The notes: generated by a model not told the origin, from the sequence alone. Counted from the stretch's first letter, positions 13,722-21,119 are shown. The stretch is DNA of 30,570 bases from Sphaerochaeta sp. UBA5849 (GCA_002432715.1 DJGJ01000055.1:7738-38307), one strand, 5' to 3'. Program-made: numbers and translations.

Positions 13722-14300
13722 ATGAAGGAACACAGATTGAAGAAATCAATACAGCGAGCATTCCTGTTTATTGCAGCATCGGTCTTTTGTGCATTTCCCC
13801 TCATTGCTTCACCTTTGCCGTTCACCAATGTCGAGGTGCGCGGCCAGATGCCCGTCCAGGAGATTTTTCGGGTTCAGCAAAACCTGGCTGCCTTGAATTT
13901 CAATCTTGCAGAGAGCAGAAACAGCATTGTACAGGTAGGTTCCTACACGTTGGTTTCCAATAATGCGGTTTCTCAATTTCGCATGGCAATCCGTCCGGGT
14001 GAATTTGGCGATCAGGACCAATTTGCATTCGTCTTGGATCAAAACGAGCCCTTGCTCCCAAGCCAACTCTCCGTGATTCCTTTTACTGTCCGCGTCAGCA
14101 GCGGTATCTCCGGCTCTGTGAGTGTCTCCGGCCGCCAGGCGATGGAAAAAGATCTCGGGGTACGCGGCGTGTATGGCAACAATCAGGCGATTCTCTATGA
14201 GAGCGGTGAAATTCTGGCGGAGATTCCTGATTTTGATCCCGACTTGTATGCAACCGGATGGTATTCGGCCGCCATCCAACTCAGTATCGAAGTACTCTAG
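13722..14300 (+). CDS. Secreted protein of unknown function, probably beta-rich
   Basis: I do not recognise this 192-residue protein. It has a clear signal peptide (basic MKEHRLKKSIQR, a hydrophobic stretch 13-27, cleavage near IASP at about 29), so it is exported to the periplasm or surface. The mature part has no Cys and many alternating polar/hydrophobic stretches (FNLAESRNSIVQVGSYTL, VSVSGR). It ends YATGWYSAAIQLSIEVL, a beta-strand-rich end that recalls, without proof, the final strands of pilin-like or Ig-like secreted domains. It has a consensus promoter and a GAAGGGA site 6 nt before the ATG, so it may be well expressed. Its TAG stop overlaps that of the convergent Cys-rich gene. Confidence 0.8.
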   Translation: MKEHRLKKSIQRAFLFIAASVFCAFPLIASPLPFTNVEVRGQMPVQEIFRVQQNLAALNFNLAESRNSIVQVGSYTLVSNNAVSQFRMAIRPGEFGDQDQFAFVLDQNEPLLPSQLSVIPFTVRVSSGISGSVSVSGRQAMEKDLGVRGVYGNNQAILYESGEILAEIPDFDPDLYATGWYSAAIQLSIEVL

Positions 14301-14602
14301 ATAAACTCCTCGTCGGAAAAGAAATCGTCTTCGTCGTCATCCTCATGGAACTGCACTTTCAACAGGTCTTTCAACCACTGATTGTCATCTTCATGCTCAG
14401 TTTCACGACAACTTGCTTCCTCTCTGCTTTCAGCAAGCCAGGTCTCCAAGGCAACCAAGGTTTCCTTGCTGGCAAAGCACGGGTGTACTGAATCGATGAA
14501 TTGCTCGTCTTTGTCGTTGAGCAAGTAGAACGGACACTCTTTGCAATGAGCCGACGAGTGGCAGAAACTGATGACTTGGGAATACCATGCTTGATTATTC
14601 AT
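14297..14602 (-). CDS. Small Cys-rich protein with acidic tail, unknown function
   Basis: The 101-residue protein has C14, C20 and C23 (FCHSSAHCKECPF), then C42 and C65, a pattern that could bind zinc or an Fe-S cluster. The tail is strongly acidic (EDDDEDDFFSDEEF, about 87-100). I do not recognise the family. The ATG at 14602 is preferred over the in-frame ATG at 14620 because a promoter with -10 TATGCT ends exactly 6 nt before 14602, the spacing seen for other leaderless genes in this window; the -10 would otherwise lie inside the coding region. There is no usable Shine-Dalgarno site for either. It converges with the secreted protein gene, sharing a CTAG stop palindrome. It is probably real, given promoter, composition and lack of any better frame. 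Confidence 0.68.
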   Translation of the reverse strand: MNNQAWYSQVISFCHSSAHCKECPFYLLNDKDEQFIDSVHPCFASKETLVALETWLAESREEASCRETEHEDDNQWLKDLLKVQFHEDDDEDDFFSDEEFI

Positions 14603-14608
14603 GTGCGT

Positions 14609-14637
14609 AGCATACTCCATGGTTTATGGTTTTTCCA
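14609..14637 (-). promoter_or_regulatory. Promoter of the Cys-rich protein (leaderless type)
   Basis: On the reverse strand there is a -35 TGGAAA (14632-14637, four of six matches), a 17-bp spacer and a -10 TATGCT (14609-14614), then 6 nt to the ATG at 14602. The same -10 and spacing occur before yitT. Confidence 0.5.
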
Positions 14638-14706
14638 TACTTTGTTCGTTTGACTAGGCGAACATGCAGGATTAGAATGATTGTATAACTAGAAGAGGAG
14701 AGGTAG

Positions 14707-15615
14707 ATGAAACCGACACTATTGGTATTGGCAGCCGGTATGGGTAGCCGCTACGGCGGGATCAAACAGATAGACAGCGTGGGTGCCCATGGGGAAACCC
14801 TTCTCGATTTCGGGGTATACGACGCAAAGAAAAGCGGTTTCGAGAAAGTGATTTTCATGATTCGCAAGGACATCGAAAAGGATTTCCGCGAGCGTCTGTT
14901 CGACCGGATTGCACAGAATATGGATGCTTCCTATCTTTTTCAGAACAAGGATTCCTTGCTTACTGAAGAGCAGAAGCAGCTTTCTTGCAACCGCAAGAAG
15001 CCTTGGGGTACCATTCACGCTGTCCTCTGTGCCAAGGATGCAATCAAGGAGCCGTTTGCCGTCATCAATGCAGATGACTACTATGGACGGGAATCCTTCT
15101 TCATCCTTGCCCAGCATCTTGGTTCGCTGGAGCAGGGCAGCCGCGAGCATGCCATGGTTGGGTATGTGCTCGATCATACGATGAGCAGGAGCGGGACGGT
15201 CAGTCGGGCCATCTGCAATGTGAAGGATGGATACCTGATCGATATGGAGGAACATACGAAGATCGGGTATGTGGGCGAACAGGTGGTGAGCCATCGGGAG
15301 AGCGGTGATCTCCACTTGACCGGCAAGGAGTGGGTTTCCATGAACTTCTTCGGGTTCGCCCCTTCCGCCTTCGAGAGCTTTTCCTCATATTGGGATGCTT
15401 TCATCCAGAAAAATATTCGTGATGAGAAAGCAGAGTGCTACCTGCCCAACGGGGCCAGCAACATCGTCACGAAGAATGAGGGAAAGATTCGCTTCTATAC
15501 CACCCAGGAGAGCTGGTTTGGTATGACCTATAGCGAGGACCGGGAGAACGTGAAGGAGCAGTTGGCCAAGAAAATCCGAAGCGGCTACTATCCTGAGAAG
15601 CTTTGGAAGTATTGA
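14707..15615 (+). CDS. Sugar-phosphate nucleotidyltransferase family protein
   Basis: The 302-residue protein has the nucleotidyltransferase start LVLAAGMGSRYGGIKQID (6-23), with the Gly-rich NTP loop and a conserved Lys, and the metal-binding NADDYYG segment (about 117-123). GTIHAVL is the usual position for base or sugar contacts. This family transfers NMP to a sugar phosphate to give an NDP-sugar. The substrate cannot be told from sequence, and there is no hexapeptide-repeat acyltransferase tail. A GAGGAGAGG site precedes the ATG. A TATAAC (14684-14689) could be the -10, and an inverted repeat GTTCG-N10-CGAAC (14644-14663) lies upstream. The TGA stop directly abuts the yitT stop. No other sugar-nucleotide gene is adjacent, so the pathway is unknown. 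Confidence 0.85.
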   Translation: MKPTLLVLAAGMGSRYGGIKQIDSVGAHGETLLDFGVYDAKKSGFEKVIFMIRKDIEKDFRERLFDRIAQNMDASYLFQNKDSLLTEEQKQLSCNRKKPWGTIHAVLCAKDAIKEPFAVINADDYYGRESFFILAQHLGSLEQGSREHAMVGYVLDHTMSRSGTVSRAICNVKDGYLIDMEEHTKIGYVGEQVVSHRESGDLHLTGKEWVSMNFFGFAPSAFESFSSYWDAFIQKNIRDEKAECYLPNGASNIVTKNEGKIRFYTTQESWFGMTYSEDRENVKEQLAKKIRSGYYPEKLWKY

Positions 15616-16542
15616 TCAAGGCTGTTTTTTCTGCTTTTGCGTCACATCGGAAAGTCCGGCCCAAGCAGCTTCCTCGATGGGGGTGAACCCCTCACCGAGG
15701 ACTTTGTATGCTTCCTGGACTATCATGAAGGCATACTTGTCGTGTCGGTGGACGATATTGGTCAGCGCCCCGAGTTTGTTGTTGGATACCACAGTCATGA
15801 TGACCGGACGGTCGAAACCGGTATACATGCCGCTGCCGTAGAGAATCGTTCCGCCATGTCCCAACTCCTTGAGGATTTCTTGTTCGATTTCCTTGTGCTT
15901 GTCGCTGATGATGAACACGGTTTTTGCCGAACGGGTGCCGAAGGAAAGCACGACCTTGTCGATGGTCACTCCGACGATGTAGACGGTGATCATAGCATAG
16001 AGTGCCATTTCCAGTGAGAATATGAAGGCGCTTGCGGCGATGATGAAGGCATCGACGAGGAATAAGGAGGTGCCTGTGGACAGCGGCGTGAATCGTGCCA
16101 CTATCTGTGCCAGGATGTCGGTTCCCCCGGTGTTGGCGCCGCTGCGCAAGACGAGGCCTACGCCCAACCCCATCAAGACACCGCCCGAAATCGCCGAGAG
16201 CAGAATGGAAAGGGGATTGGAGTAGTCCAGAACCCCGTCATACCCCGCCCATGCATTGATGAGGGAGGTGAAAAGGGAGAGCAATATGGTTCCTGCCAAG
16301 GATTTGATCCCGTATTGCTTGCCAAAGATGGCCACTCCAAGGAGAAAGAGGGGAACAGAGAGGATGAAAATGGATAGGCCGGTATCCAGCTTGATGGTGT
16401 GGTACAGGATGATGGCGATACCACTTACCCCTCCACTGGCGATTTTTGCCGGAGAAGAGAAGAGAGCGATTCCCAAGGCCGTGAGAAACGACCCTGTCGT
16501 GATGTAGAAGAGTTCCAGCATATGATAATGGCGTTTGGTCAT
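15616..16542 (-). CDS. YitT-family membrane protein (DUF161 / DUF2179)
   Basis: The 308-residue protein has about five to six membrane helices in the first 200 residues, including the conserved SGGVSGIAIILY and GGVLMGLGVGLVLRSGANTGGTDILA segments. A C-terminal cytoplasmic DUF2179 domain (about 212-290) ends with the pattern HRHDKYAFMIVQEAYKVLGEGF. YitT proteins are widespread inner-membrane proteins of unknown transport function. The ATG at 16542 has no close Shine-Dalgarno site, and a -10 TATGCT ends 6 nt before it. The LOG-family gene is 32 nt upstream, so both read-through and a local leaderless transcript are possible. The stop abuts that of the convergent nucleotidyltransferase. Confidence 0.9.
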   Translation of the reverse strand: MTKRHYHMLELFYITTGSFLTALGIALFSSPAKIASGGVSGIAIILYHTIKLDTGLSIFILSVPLFLLGVAIFGKQYGIKSLAGTILLSLFTSLINAWAGYDGVLDYSNPLSILLSAISGGVLMGLGVGLVLRSGANTGGTDILAQIVARFTPLSTGTSLFLVDAFIIAASAFIFSLEMALYAMITVYIVGVTIDKVVLSFGTRSAKTVFIISDKHKEIEQEILKELGHGGTILYGSGMYTGFDRPVIMTVVSNNKLGALTNIVHRHDKYAFMIVQEAYKVLGEGFTPIEEAAWAGLSDVTQKQKKQP

Positions 16543-16548
16543 GGAATA

Positions 16549-16577
16549 AGCATAGTCCTTCTCTGCTGGTTTTTCTA
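16549..16577 (-). promoter_or_regulatory. yitT promoter (leaderless type)
   Basis: On the reverse strand there is a -35 TAGAAA (16572-16577), a 17-bp spacer and a -10 TATGCT (16549-16554), then 6 nt to the ATG. The -35 overlaps the stop codon of the upstream LOG-family gene. Confidence 0.45.
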
Positions 16578-17150
16578 CAGCTTGTCACTGAGCCTGCTTT
16601 CAAAGAGTGTGAGCCTCTCAAAGAGTTTTTCGATGTCCGACTCCACAATGAGGGCCTTAAGATGATCGGGCTTGAGAAAGCCTTCCTGTACACTGTGCTG
16701 AAGAAATGCGAGCAGACAGTCGTAGAACCCGGCTGTGTTGAGCAGGGCAACCGGTTTTGTGTGGTAGCCCAATTGCAGCCATGTGTAGACTTCCAATATC
16801 TCTTCGAAGGTGCCGATGCCTCCGGGCAATGCCACGAATGCATCAGCAAGTTTGTACATGGTTGCCTTGCGTTCATGCATTGTCTGGACCACAATCAACT
16901 GTTCTTCGACTGAATGCCGGCAAATGTCACTGCGGTGCAACGCTTCGGGAATTACTCCGATTACTCTGCCTCCTTGGCTGTGAAGGCTCTCTGCAACAAT
17001 GCCCATGAGGCCTCGGTTTCCACCTCCATATATAAGCGTGGTCTGCCTTGTATACATCGCCAATCCCAATGCCCTGGCCGTTTCCCGGTAGATGGATTTG
17101 GTCCCTTCGCTGCTTCCACAGAATACTGCAATAGAGGTAATTGTGTTCAT
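16575..17150 (-). CDS. LOG-family protein (nucleoside 5'-monophosphate phosphoribohydrolase type, TIGR00730)
   Basis: The 191-residue protein has the Rossmann-like start SIAVFCGSS (6-14), the GGGNRGLMG loop (42-50), MHERK (91-95) and the signature PGGIGTFEE (109-117), the active-site and phosphate-binding residues of LOG proteins. Characterised members remove ribose 5-phosphate from cytokinin riboside or other nucleoside monophosphates; in bacteria the true substrate is often AMP-like or unknown. The ATG at 17150 is at the domain edge; the frame runs 22 codons further upstream without homologous features. It is upstream of yitT on the same strand. No strong Shine-Dalgarno site or promoter was seen. 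Confidence 0.9.
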   Translation of the reverse strand: MNTITSIAVFCGSSEGTKSIYRETARALGLAMYTRQTTLIYGGGNRGLMGIVAESLHSQGGRVIGVIPEALHRSDICRHSVEEQLIVVQTMHERKATMYKLADAFVALPGGIGTFEEILEVYTWLQLGYHTKPVALLNTAGFYDCLLAFLQHSVQEGFLKPDHLKALIVESDIEKLFERLTLFESRLSDKL

Positions 17151-17202
17151 ACCGACCAGCCTATCGATATCCAAAAGGTATGACAATAGATCGAGATTTG
17201 GA

Positions 17203-17232
17203 GTGACACCAAGCACATTTGCTTGTTATAAT
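17203..17232 (+). promoter_or_regulatory. Promoter of the outer-membrane barrel protein
   Basis: There is a -35 GTGACA (17203-17208), an 18-bp spacer and a perfect -10 TATAAT (17227-17232). This gives a leader of about 80 nt that ends in an AGGAG site (17307-17311), 9 nt before the ATG. Confidence 0.6.
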
Positions 17233-17320
17233 CTGATGAGAAGTGTATGATGGATATAACGACCGCAGACAAGAATTTGATGTTCGCCTTGTTTTGGGCT
17301 ATGTATAGGAGTTATGCATT

Positions 17321-18532
17321 ATGAGAATGAAATTCATCGCTTTGTTGGCAGCTTTGGTCTTGTTACCTGCCGTATTGTTCGCTGTCCCTGTTGTAGTGAC
17401 CTGGGAGTGGTTGCTTGAAGATCCGATGGTCACGACATTCAGGTATCAGGTCAACGGCGAGGACGATGACAAATGGACAGTTGTCGATTCATCTGTCACA
17501 AGCCATACCGAACGTGGTTTGGATGGGACCCTCGCACACACTCTGTATCTGCAGCAGTCCTACGACGGCATCCATTTCAGTGACAGTGCAATCTCTGTAG
17601 CCGAGCCGATGTTCCCTGCAATCGAGGAGATGCCCGTCATTGCCGAAGAACCGGTTGTTGTTGCTGAGCCTGAAACAGCCGCACCTGTAGCGGAAGAGAT
17701 GCCGGTGGTGGCATCTACACAGGAGATTGCGCTTCCTGTTGAAGAAGAGATTATTCCTGTTGCCGAGGAAATTGCACCTGTAACCGAAGAAGTGGTTGCA
17801 GTGGCTGAAGAAGTAGTTCCCGTAACCGAAGAGGTGATTGCGAGCGAAGAGATTGCTCCGATTGCAGAAGAGCCGGTCATAGTTGCTGAACAAGCAGCCG
17901 AGCCGGTTGAACCGGCACCCGAAGCAGTGGTTGCGGCCCAGCCTGAACCGGTTGCCGCCCCTGTCGAGCCAGTAGAACCGCCCAAGGCTAAAGACGAGAG
18001 CAGGTACTACACCACCATCAGTCTGGGTGGAACACTCAATTGGCAAGATCCTGCACTTCCTTCCTACGGCAGGTTTAACCTCCAAGCCGGAGTCGGTCTG
18101 CAGTTGAACAACCTGATGACCTTCAATAAGTCTCTGGGTTTGGGTGTTGATGTCGATTTGATGTATTCGCCCTACAAGGTATCCACCTATGGTTGGCGCA
18201 CTGCAGTCCAGGACGTCTTCAAATTCGATTTTGCTACTGCATTCGGCAATCTTGACCATGCCTTGACCATCTCGGTCGCACCGATGCTGAACATGGAGTT
18301 CGGCAAGGTAGCCTTCGACCTTGGAGTCGGCGGGTTCTTCACCTATGGTCCGTCCTTGACAGCTGACAAGATGCTCTATGGCGCCTTTGCAAAGGCAGCC
18401 CTTGAGTACAAGTTCAACAAGAGCTTCAGCATGGGTGTAAGCGGCAAGTATGGATTCATCCTCAGTGAAGGGGATCTTTCGAGTGCACCTGAATTTGCGG
18501 AAGGAACCGTCTATATGGGCTTCTCCTTCTGA
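17321..18532 (+). CDS. Outer-membrane beta-barrel protein with Ala/Val/Pro/Glu-rich linker
   Basis: The 403-residue protein has a signal peptide (1-21, cleavage FA|VP) and then a beta-rich N-terminal domain of about 70 residues (VVVTWEWLLEDPMVTTFRYQ, ending YLQQSYDGIHFSDSA). Next comes a linker at about 95-225 made of degenerate EEV-PV units. The final domain (about 228-403) alternates polar and aromatic strands and ends in Phe (YMGFSF), typical of a small eight-stranded outer-membrane barrel recognised by BAM. There is no OmpA-like peptidoglycan-binding domain. The N-terminal domain may face the periplasm with the linker spanning it; this is inference. It has its own promoter and a strong terminator, so it is a single-gene unit, probably abundant. 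Confidence 0.85.
   Translation: MRMKFIALLAALVLLPAVLFAVPVVVTWEWLLEDPMVTTFRYQVNGEDDDKWTVVDSSVTSHTERGLDGTLAHTLYLQQSYDGIHFSDSAISVAEPMFPAIEEMPVIAEEPVVVAEPETAAPVAEEMPVVASTQEIALPVEEEIIPVAEEIAPVTEEVVAVAEEVVPVTEEVIASEEIAPIAEEPVIVAEQAAEPVEPAPEAVVAAQPEPVAAPVEPVEPPKAKDESRYYTTISLGGTLNWQDPALPSYGRFNLQAGVGLQLNNLMTFNKSLGLGVDVDLMYSPYKVSTYGWRTAVQDVFKFDFATAFGNLDHALTISVAPMLNMEFGKVAFDLGVGGFFTYGPSLTADKMLYGAFAKAALEYKFNKSFSMGVSGKYGFILSEGDLSSAPEFAEGTVYMGFSF
17623..17988 (+). repeat. Degenerate EEV-PV coding repeats in the barrel-protein linker
   Basis: About 120 codons encode irregular units such as PVAEEI, PVTEEV and VAEEV, using GTT/GTA, GCT/GCA and GAA/GAG with varied third bases. The repeats are at the protein level, without long identical DNA copies, so slippage is unlikely to be frequent. 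Confidence 0.7.
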
Positions 18533-18554
18533 CAGGGTTGCTCATTCATCATAG

Positions 18555-18583
18555 AAAAGAGCCCAGTGATGGGCTCTTTTTTC
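18555..18583 (+). terminator. Rho-independent terminator of the barrel-protein gene
   Basis: AAAAGAGCCCA (18555-18565), a GTGA loop and TGGGCTCTTTT (18570-18580) form an 11-bp stem that runs into a T-rich tail. This is the clearest intrinsic terminator in the window, about 20 nt after the stop. Confidence 0.93.
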
Positions 18584-18632
18584 TCACAGTGCCTTGACCT
18601 CACTTCTTTGGTATGGCTATCATAGAATAAGT

Positions 18633-18641
18633 TGGTATAAC
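18633..18641 (+). promoter_or_regulatory. Possible extended -10 promoter of the fic gene
   Basis: TGG followed by TATAAC (18633-18641) is an extended -10 in the 118-nt gap between the terminator and the fic gene. No -35 at the right distance was found. Confidence 0.35.
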
Positions 18642-18701
18642 AGTTTCTTGTTTTTGCAGGTGTGAGATCATCTGCATCACTTGCCTGGTACAGGTAAAAG
18701 G

Positions 18702-19469
18702 ATGGTTAGTGTTTTTATGAAAGCAGGCCGAGTGCAAGCATGCATCGACTATATCAAGTTCAATCATGAAGCAGAAGGTTTTGAGTTTTCCGAAGAAGAG
18801 GAGCAAGCGATACGCGGTGTGCTTGAAGGGGATGCGAATGCAGACGAGCTGATTCAGGCCTACATTGACAGCCATTCTCTTTCTACAGAATATGTACCTT
18901 CCCAAGATGAACTGTCCTTCTATCCTCATACTTCCTCATTGGTCAACTATTTTTCCATCAAGGAGAGGGCCAAGCTCAGAAGGGTGGAGGCATACATGGC
19001 AAACATCCGCACAGCTGAAATGCTGACAGAGACTGTGCAGAACACCTATGACTTCGACTACCTCAAGTCAATTCATGAACGGATGTTCGGCGATGTCTAT
19101 CCTTCAGCTGGAATGAGCCGCACAACCGTTGCTGCAAAACGAACCGTATTCTGCAGTCCGGAGTACATCGACAGCGCTGCAGAGGATATTTTCACCCGTC
19201 TCAGAAAGGACCGGTACCTCGTCGGTCTCGACCGTGAAACCTTCATCAACGACCTTGCTTTCTATATGGGAGAGGTTGAGGCGTTGCATCCCTTCAGGGA
19301 TGGGAATGGAAGGGCTGCGCGACTGTTTTTCTATCAACTCACCATGAATGCCGGGTACGATATTGATTGGTCACTCGTCGATGCCGATCGACTGTTGGAA
19401 GCCGATATCAGCGCCATTGATGGAGATTACCAACTCCTGATCGACGTTCTGGAAGAAGTCGTCATTTAG
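18702..19469 (+). CDS. Fic-domain AMP-transferase with fused VbhA-like antitoxin segment
   Basis: The 255-residue protein carries the full Fic active-site motif at 196-207 (HPFRDGNGRAAR), with catalytic H196 and the anion-binding GNGR; the fold spans about 85-250. Fic enzymes usually transfer AMP from ATP to Ser/Thr/Tyr of target proteins. The N-terminal 55 residues look like the VbhA antitoxin (NHEAEGFEFSEEEEQAIRGV, then EGDANADELIQAYI). The inhibitory motif [S/T]xxxE[G/N] aligns with N21-HEA-E25-G26, so the first position is Asn instead of Ser/Thr. The start is uncertain: ATG 18702 is used; TTG 18681 and ATG 18717 are alternatives, and none has a well-placed Shine-Dalgarno site. The target is unknown. 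The next gene is 17 nt downstream and may be co-transcribed. Confidence 0.88.
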   Translation: MVSVFMKAGRVQACIDYIKFNHEAEGFEFSEEEEQAIRGVLEGDANADELIQAYIDSHSLSTEYVPSQDELSFYPHTSSLVNYFSIKERAKLRRVEAYMANIRTAEMLTETVQNTYDFDYLKSIHERMFGDVYPSAGMSRTTVAAKRTVFCSPEYIDSAAEDIFTRLRKDRYLVGLDRETFINDLAFYMGEVEALHPFRDGNGRAARLFFYQLTMNAGYDIDWSLVDADRLLEADISAIDGDYQLLIDVLEEVVI

Positions 19470-19486
19470 TACAAGGAGTACCGCCA

Positions 19487-20512
19487 GTGACACGCGTTGC
19501 ATTTTTTGACACCAAGCCGTATGACAAGGTCTGGTTTGACCGGTTATCTGGTGAATATGGCGTAGAAATAACCTATTTCGAATCAAAACTGAACGAACGC
19601 ACCGCTTCCCTGGCAGCAGGCTATGAGGTTGCGTGCGCTTTTGTCAACGATACCATCACCGAAGCTGTGATCAACGAGTTGTATGAGGGCGGGGTACGTC
19701 TGCTGGCCATGCGTTGCGCCGGATACAACAATATCGATTTCAAGGCAGCCTTCGGGAAAATCCACATCGTCAGGGTTCCGGCTTACTCGCCCTATGCTGT
19801 AGCAGAGCACGCGATGGCACTGCTGTTGAGCGTGGTACGACAAACCCATCACAGTTATGTACGGACCCGTGAATTCAATTTCAGTCTCAATGGTTTGGTC
19901 GGATTCGACCTTCATGGGAAAACCATCGGGGTGGTGGGTACGGGAAAAATTGGAAAGGTGTTCATCGATATCTGCAAAGGGTTCGGGATGCATGTGCTTG
20001 CCTACGACCCTTATCCGGATCCGAAGCTCGAGGTGACCTACTGTAGTTTTGAGGAGCTTTGCAGGCAGTCGGACATCATCAGCCTGCATTGCCCGCTGAC
20101 TGAACAGTCGTTCCACCTCATCAATCGCAACACCATCTCCCTGATGAAGGACGGCGTTGTTCTGATCAACACCTCCAGAGGCGCCCTTGTGGAGAGCCAG
20201 GCTTTGCTGGAAGGTATCAAAAGCAAGAAGATCGGGGCGGCGGCGCTGGATGTCTACGAGGAGGAAGGCGAGGTCTTCTATGAGGATCGAAGCACCACCA
20301 TTCTCGATGACGATGTGCTGATGCTCCTCATCTCCATGCCCAACGTGCTGGTGACCAGCCACCAGGCTTTCCTGACCAAGGAAGCACTGCATAATATCGC
20401 CCAGACCACGTTGGGCAGCATACAATCCTTCGCCTCAGGAGATGTGATGGAGCATGAGATCTGCTACCAGTGCGACACGTGTAAAAAGGTTACCGGTCAG
20501 CGCTGTTTCTGA
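19487..20512 (+). CDS. ldhA: D-lactate dehydrogenase (D-2-hydroxyacid dehydrogenase family), with Cys-rich tail
   Basis: The 341-residue protein resembles fermentative LdhA, which reduces pyruvate to D-lactate with NADH. It has the NAD-binding GVVGTGKIGK segment (about 148-157), the catalytic Arg in NTSRGALVE, Glu in DVYEEEG and His in TSHQAFLTKEA, and the substrate-loop segment RCAGYNNID. The start is GTG 19487 behind an AAGGAG site. The last 18 residues contain C326, C329, C332 and C340 (CYQCDTCKK, then RCF), a possible metal-binding tail that I do not associate with the characterised enzymes. The 3' end overlaps the convergent CpXC gene by 23 bp. D-lactate is the likely substrate, though related 2-hydroxyacids cannot be excluded. 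Confidence 0.9.
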   Translation: MTRVAFFDTKPYDKVWFDRLSGEYGVEITYFESKLNERTASLAAGYEVACAFVNDTITEAVINELYEGGVRLLAMRCAGYNNIDFKAAFGKIHIVRVPAYSPYAVAEHAMALLLSVVRQTHHSYVRTREFNFSLNGLVGFDLHGKTIGVVGTGKIGKVFIDICKGFGMHVLAYDPYPDPKLEVTYCSFEELCRQSDIISLHCPLTEQSFHLINRNTISLMKDGVVLINTSRGALVESQALLEGIKSKKIGAAALDVYEEEGEVFYEDRSTTILDDDVLMLLISMPNVLVTSHQAFLTKEALHNIAQTTLGSIQSFASGDVMEHEICYQCDTCKKVTGQRCF

Positions 20513-21113
20513 TGTGCTCGTACGCCCATCTCTGATCGACTGCAGTGAAGAACCCCGGTTTTATGGGAAACTGTTGTGCAGTCTGGAGCAGCTGTTCATA
20601 CAACTCATCCTCACACTCGATCGAGCCCTCCAAAGCTCCATTGCCGTCAAGAACAGAGAAGAGCAGCTTGTCTGTTTGCGTCTGATATTCGGCAAAATAG
20701 AGCTGGGCATCCGGCTTTTGTAGATACATGGTCAGATAGAGCTTGCACAGCTCGATGGTTCGGTCGTCAAGGTTGCTGTCCAGCAGCAGGATTTTTTCCT
20801 TCAAGCCTGCAGCTGTTGAGACCAAGCGCAGGGTGTAGGATTGCAATCCTTGCCTGCCGATACCATCCCCATCCAGTTCCCGTACTTCCGATTGGGGAGC
20901 CAGAAGAAGGCCGATGTGTTGTTTCTCATCGACGACCAGCAGTTCATGCAGAACGGTGAACTGTTTTGCGCATGATGGGCAGTTCACGGTAAAGAGAGAG
21001 TCCGTGAGTATGGCCAGCTTCTGCTTGGGATGCTTGTTCAGATCCAAAAACGGATGCAGTTCGTGCTTTCCTGCGTGTTGGCAGTGGGGGCAGGTGAGGG
21101 TTGCTTCTTGCAT
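20490..21113 (-). CDS. CpXC-domain protein, unknown function
   Basis: The 207-residue protein begins with two CPxC pairs, C8-PH-C11 and C45-PS-C48, the mark of the CpXC domain, which probably binds zinc as a small ribbon. The remainder is a mixed alpha/beta region (LLLDSNLDDRTIELCKLYLTMYLQ) without motifs I recognise. Function is unknown in the family. No Shine-Dalgarno site is present; an extended -10 (TGC-TAGAGT) ends 6 nt before the ATG, implying a leaderless mRNA. The last 23 bp overlap the ldhA 3' end on the other strand. Confidence 0.85.
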   Translation of the reverse strand: MQEATLTCPHCQHAGKHELHPFLDLNKHPKQKLAILTDSLFTVNCPSCAKQFTVLHELLVVDEKQHIGLLLAPQSEVRELDGDGIGRQGLQSYTLRLVSTAAGLKEKILLLDSNLDDRTIELCKLYLTMYLQKPDAQLYFAEYQTQTDKLLFSVLDGNGALEGSIECEDELYEQLLQTAQQFPIKPGFFTAVDQRWAYEHIRNSADR

Positions 21114-21119
21114 AGCGAG

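Noticed and set aside
17277..17305. A second promoter-like pair, TTGATG-17-TATGTA, just before the barrel-protein gene
   Set aside because: Transcription from it would start at about 17312, after the AGGAG ribosome site, and leave about 9 nt. The TATAAT promoter upstream is better and keeps the site.
18681..18717. TTGCCT before the fic gene as another leaderless-type -35
   Set aside because: The hexamer 17-18 bp downstream (GGTTAG or GTTAGT) is a poor -10, so it is not counted with the leaderless set.
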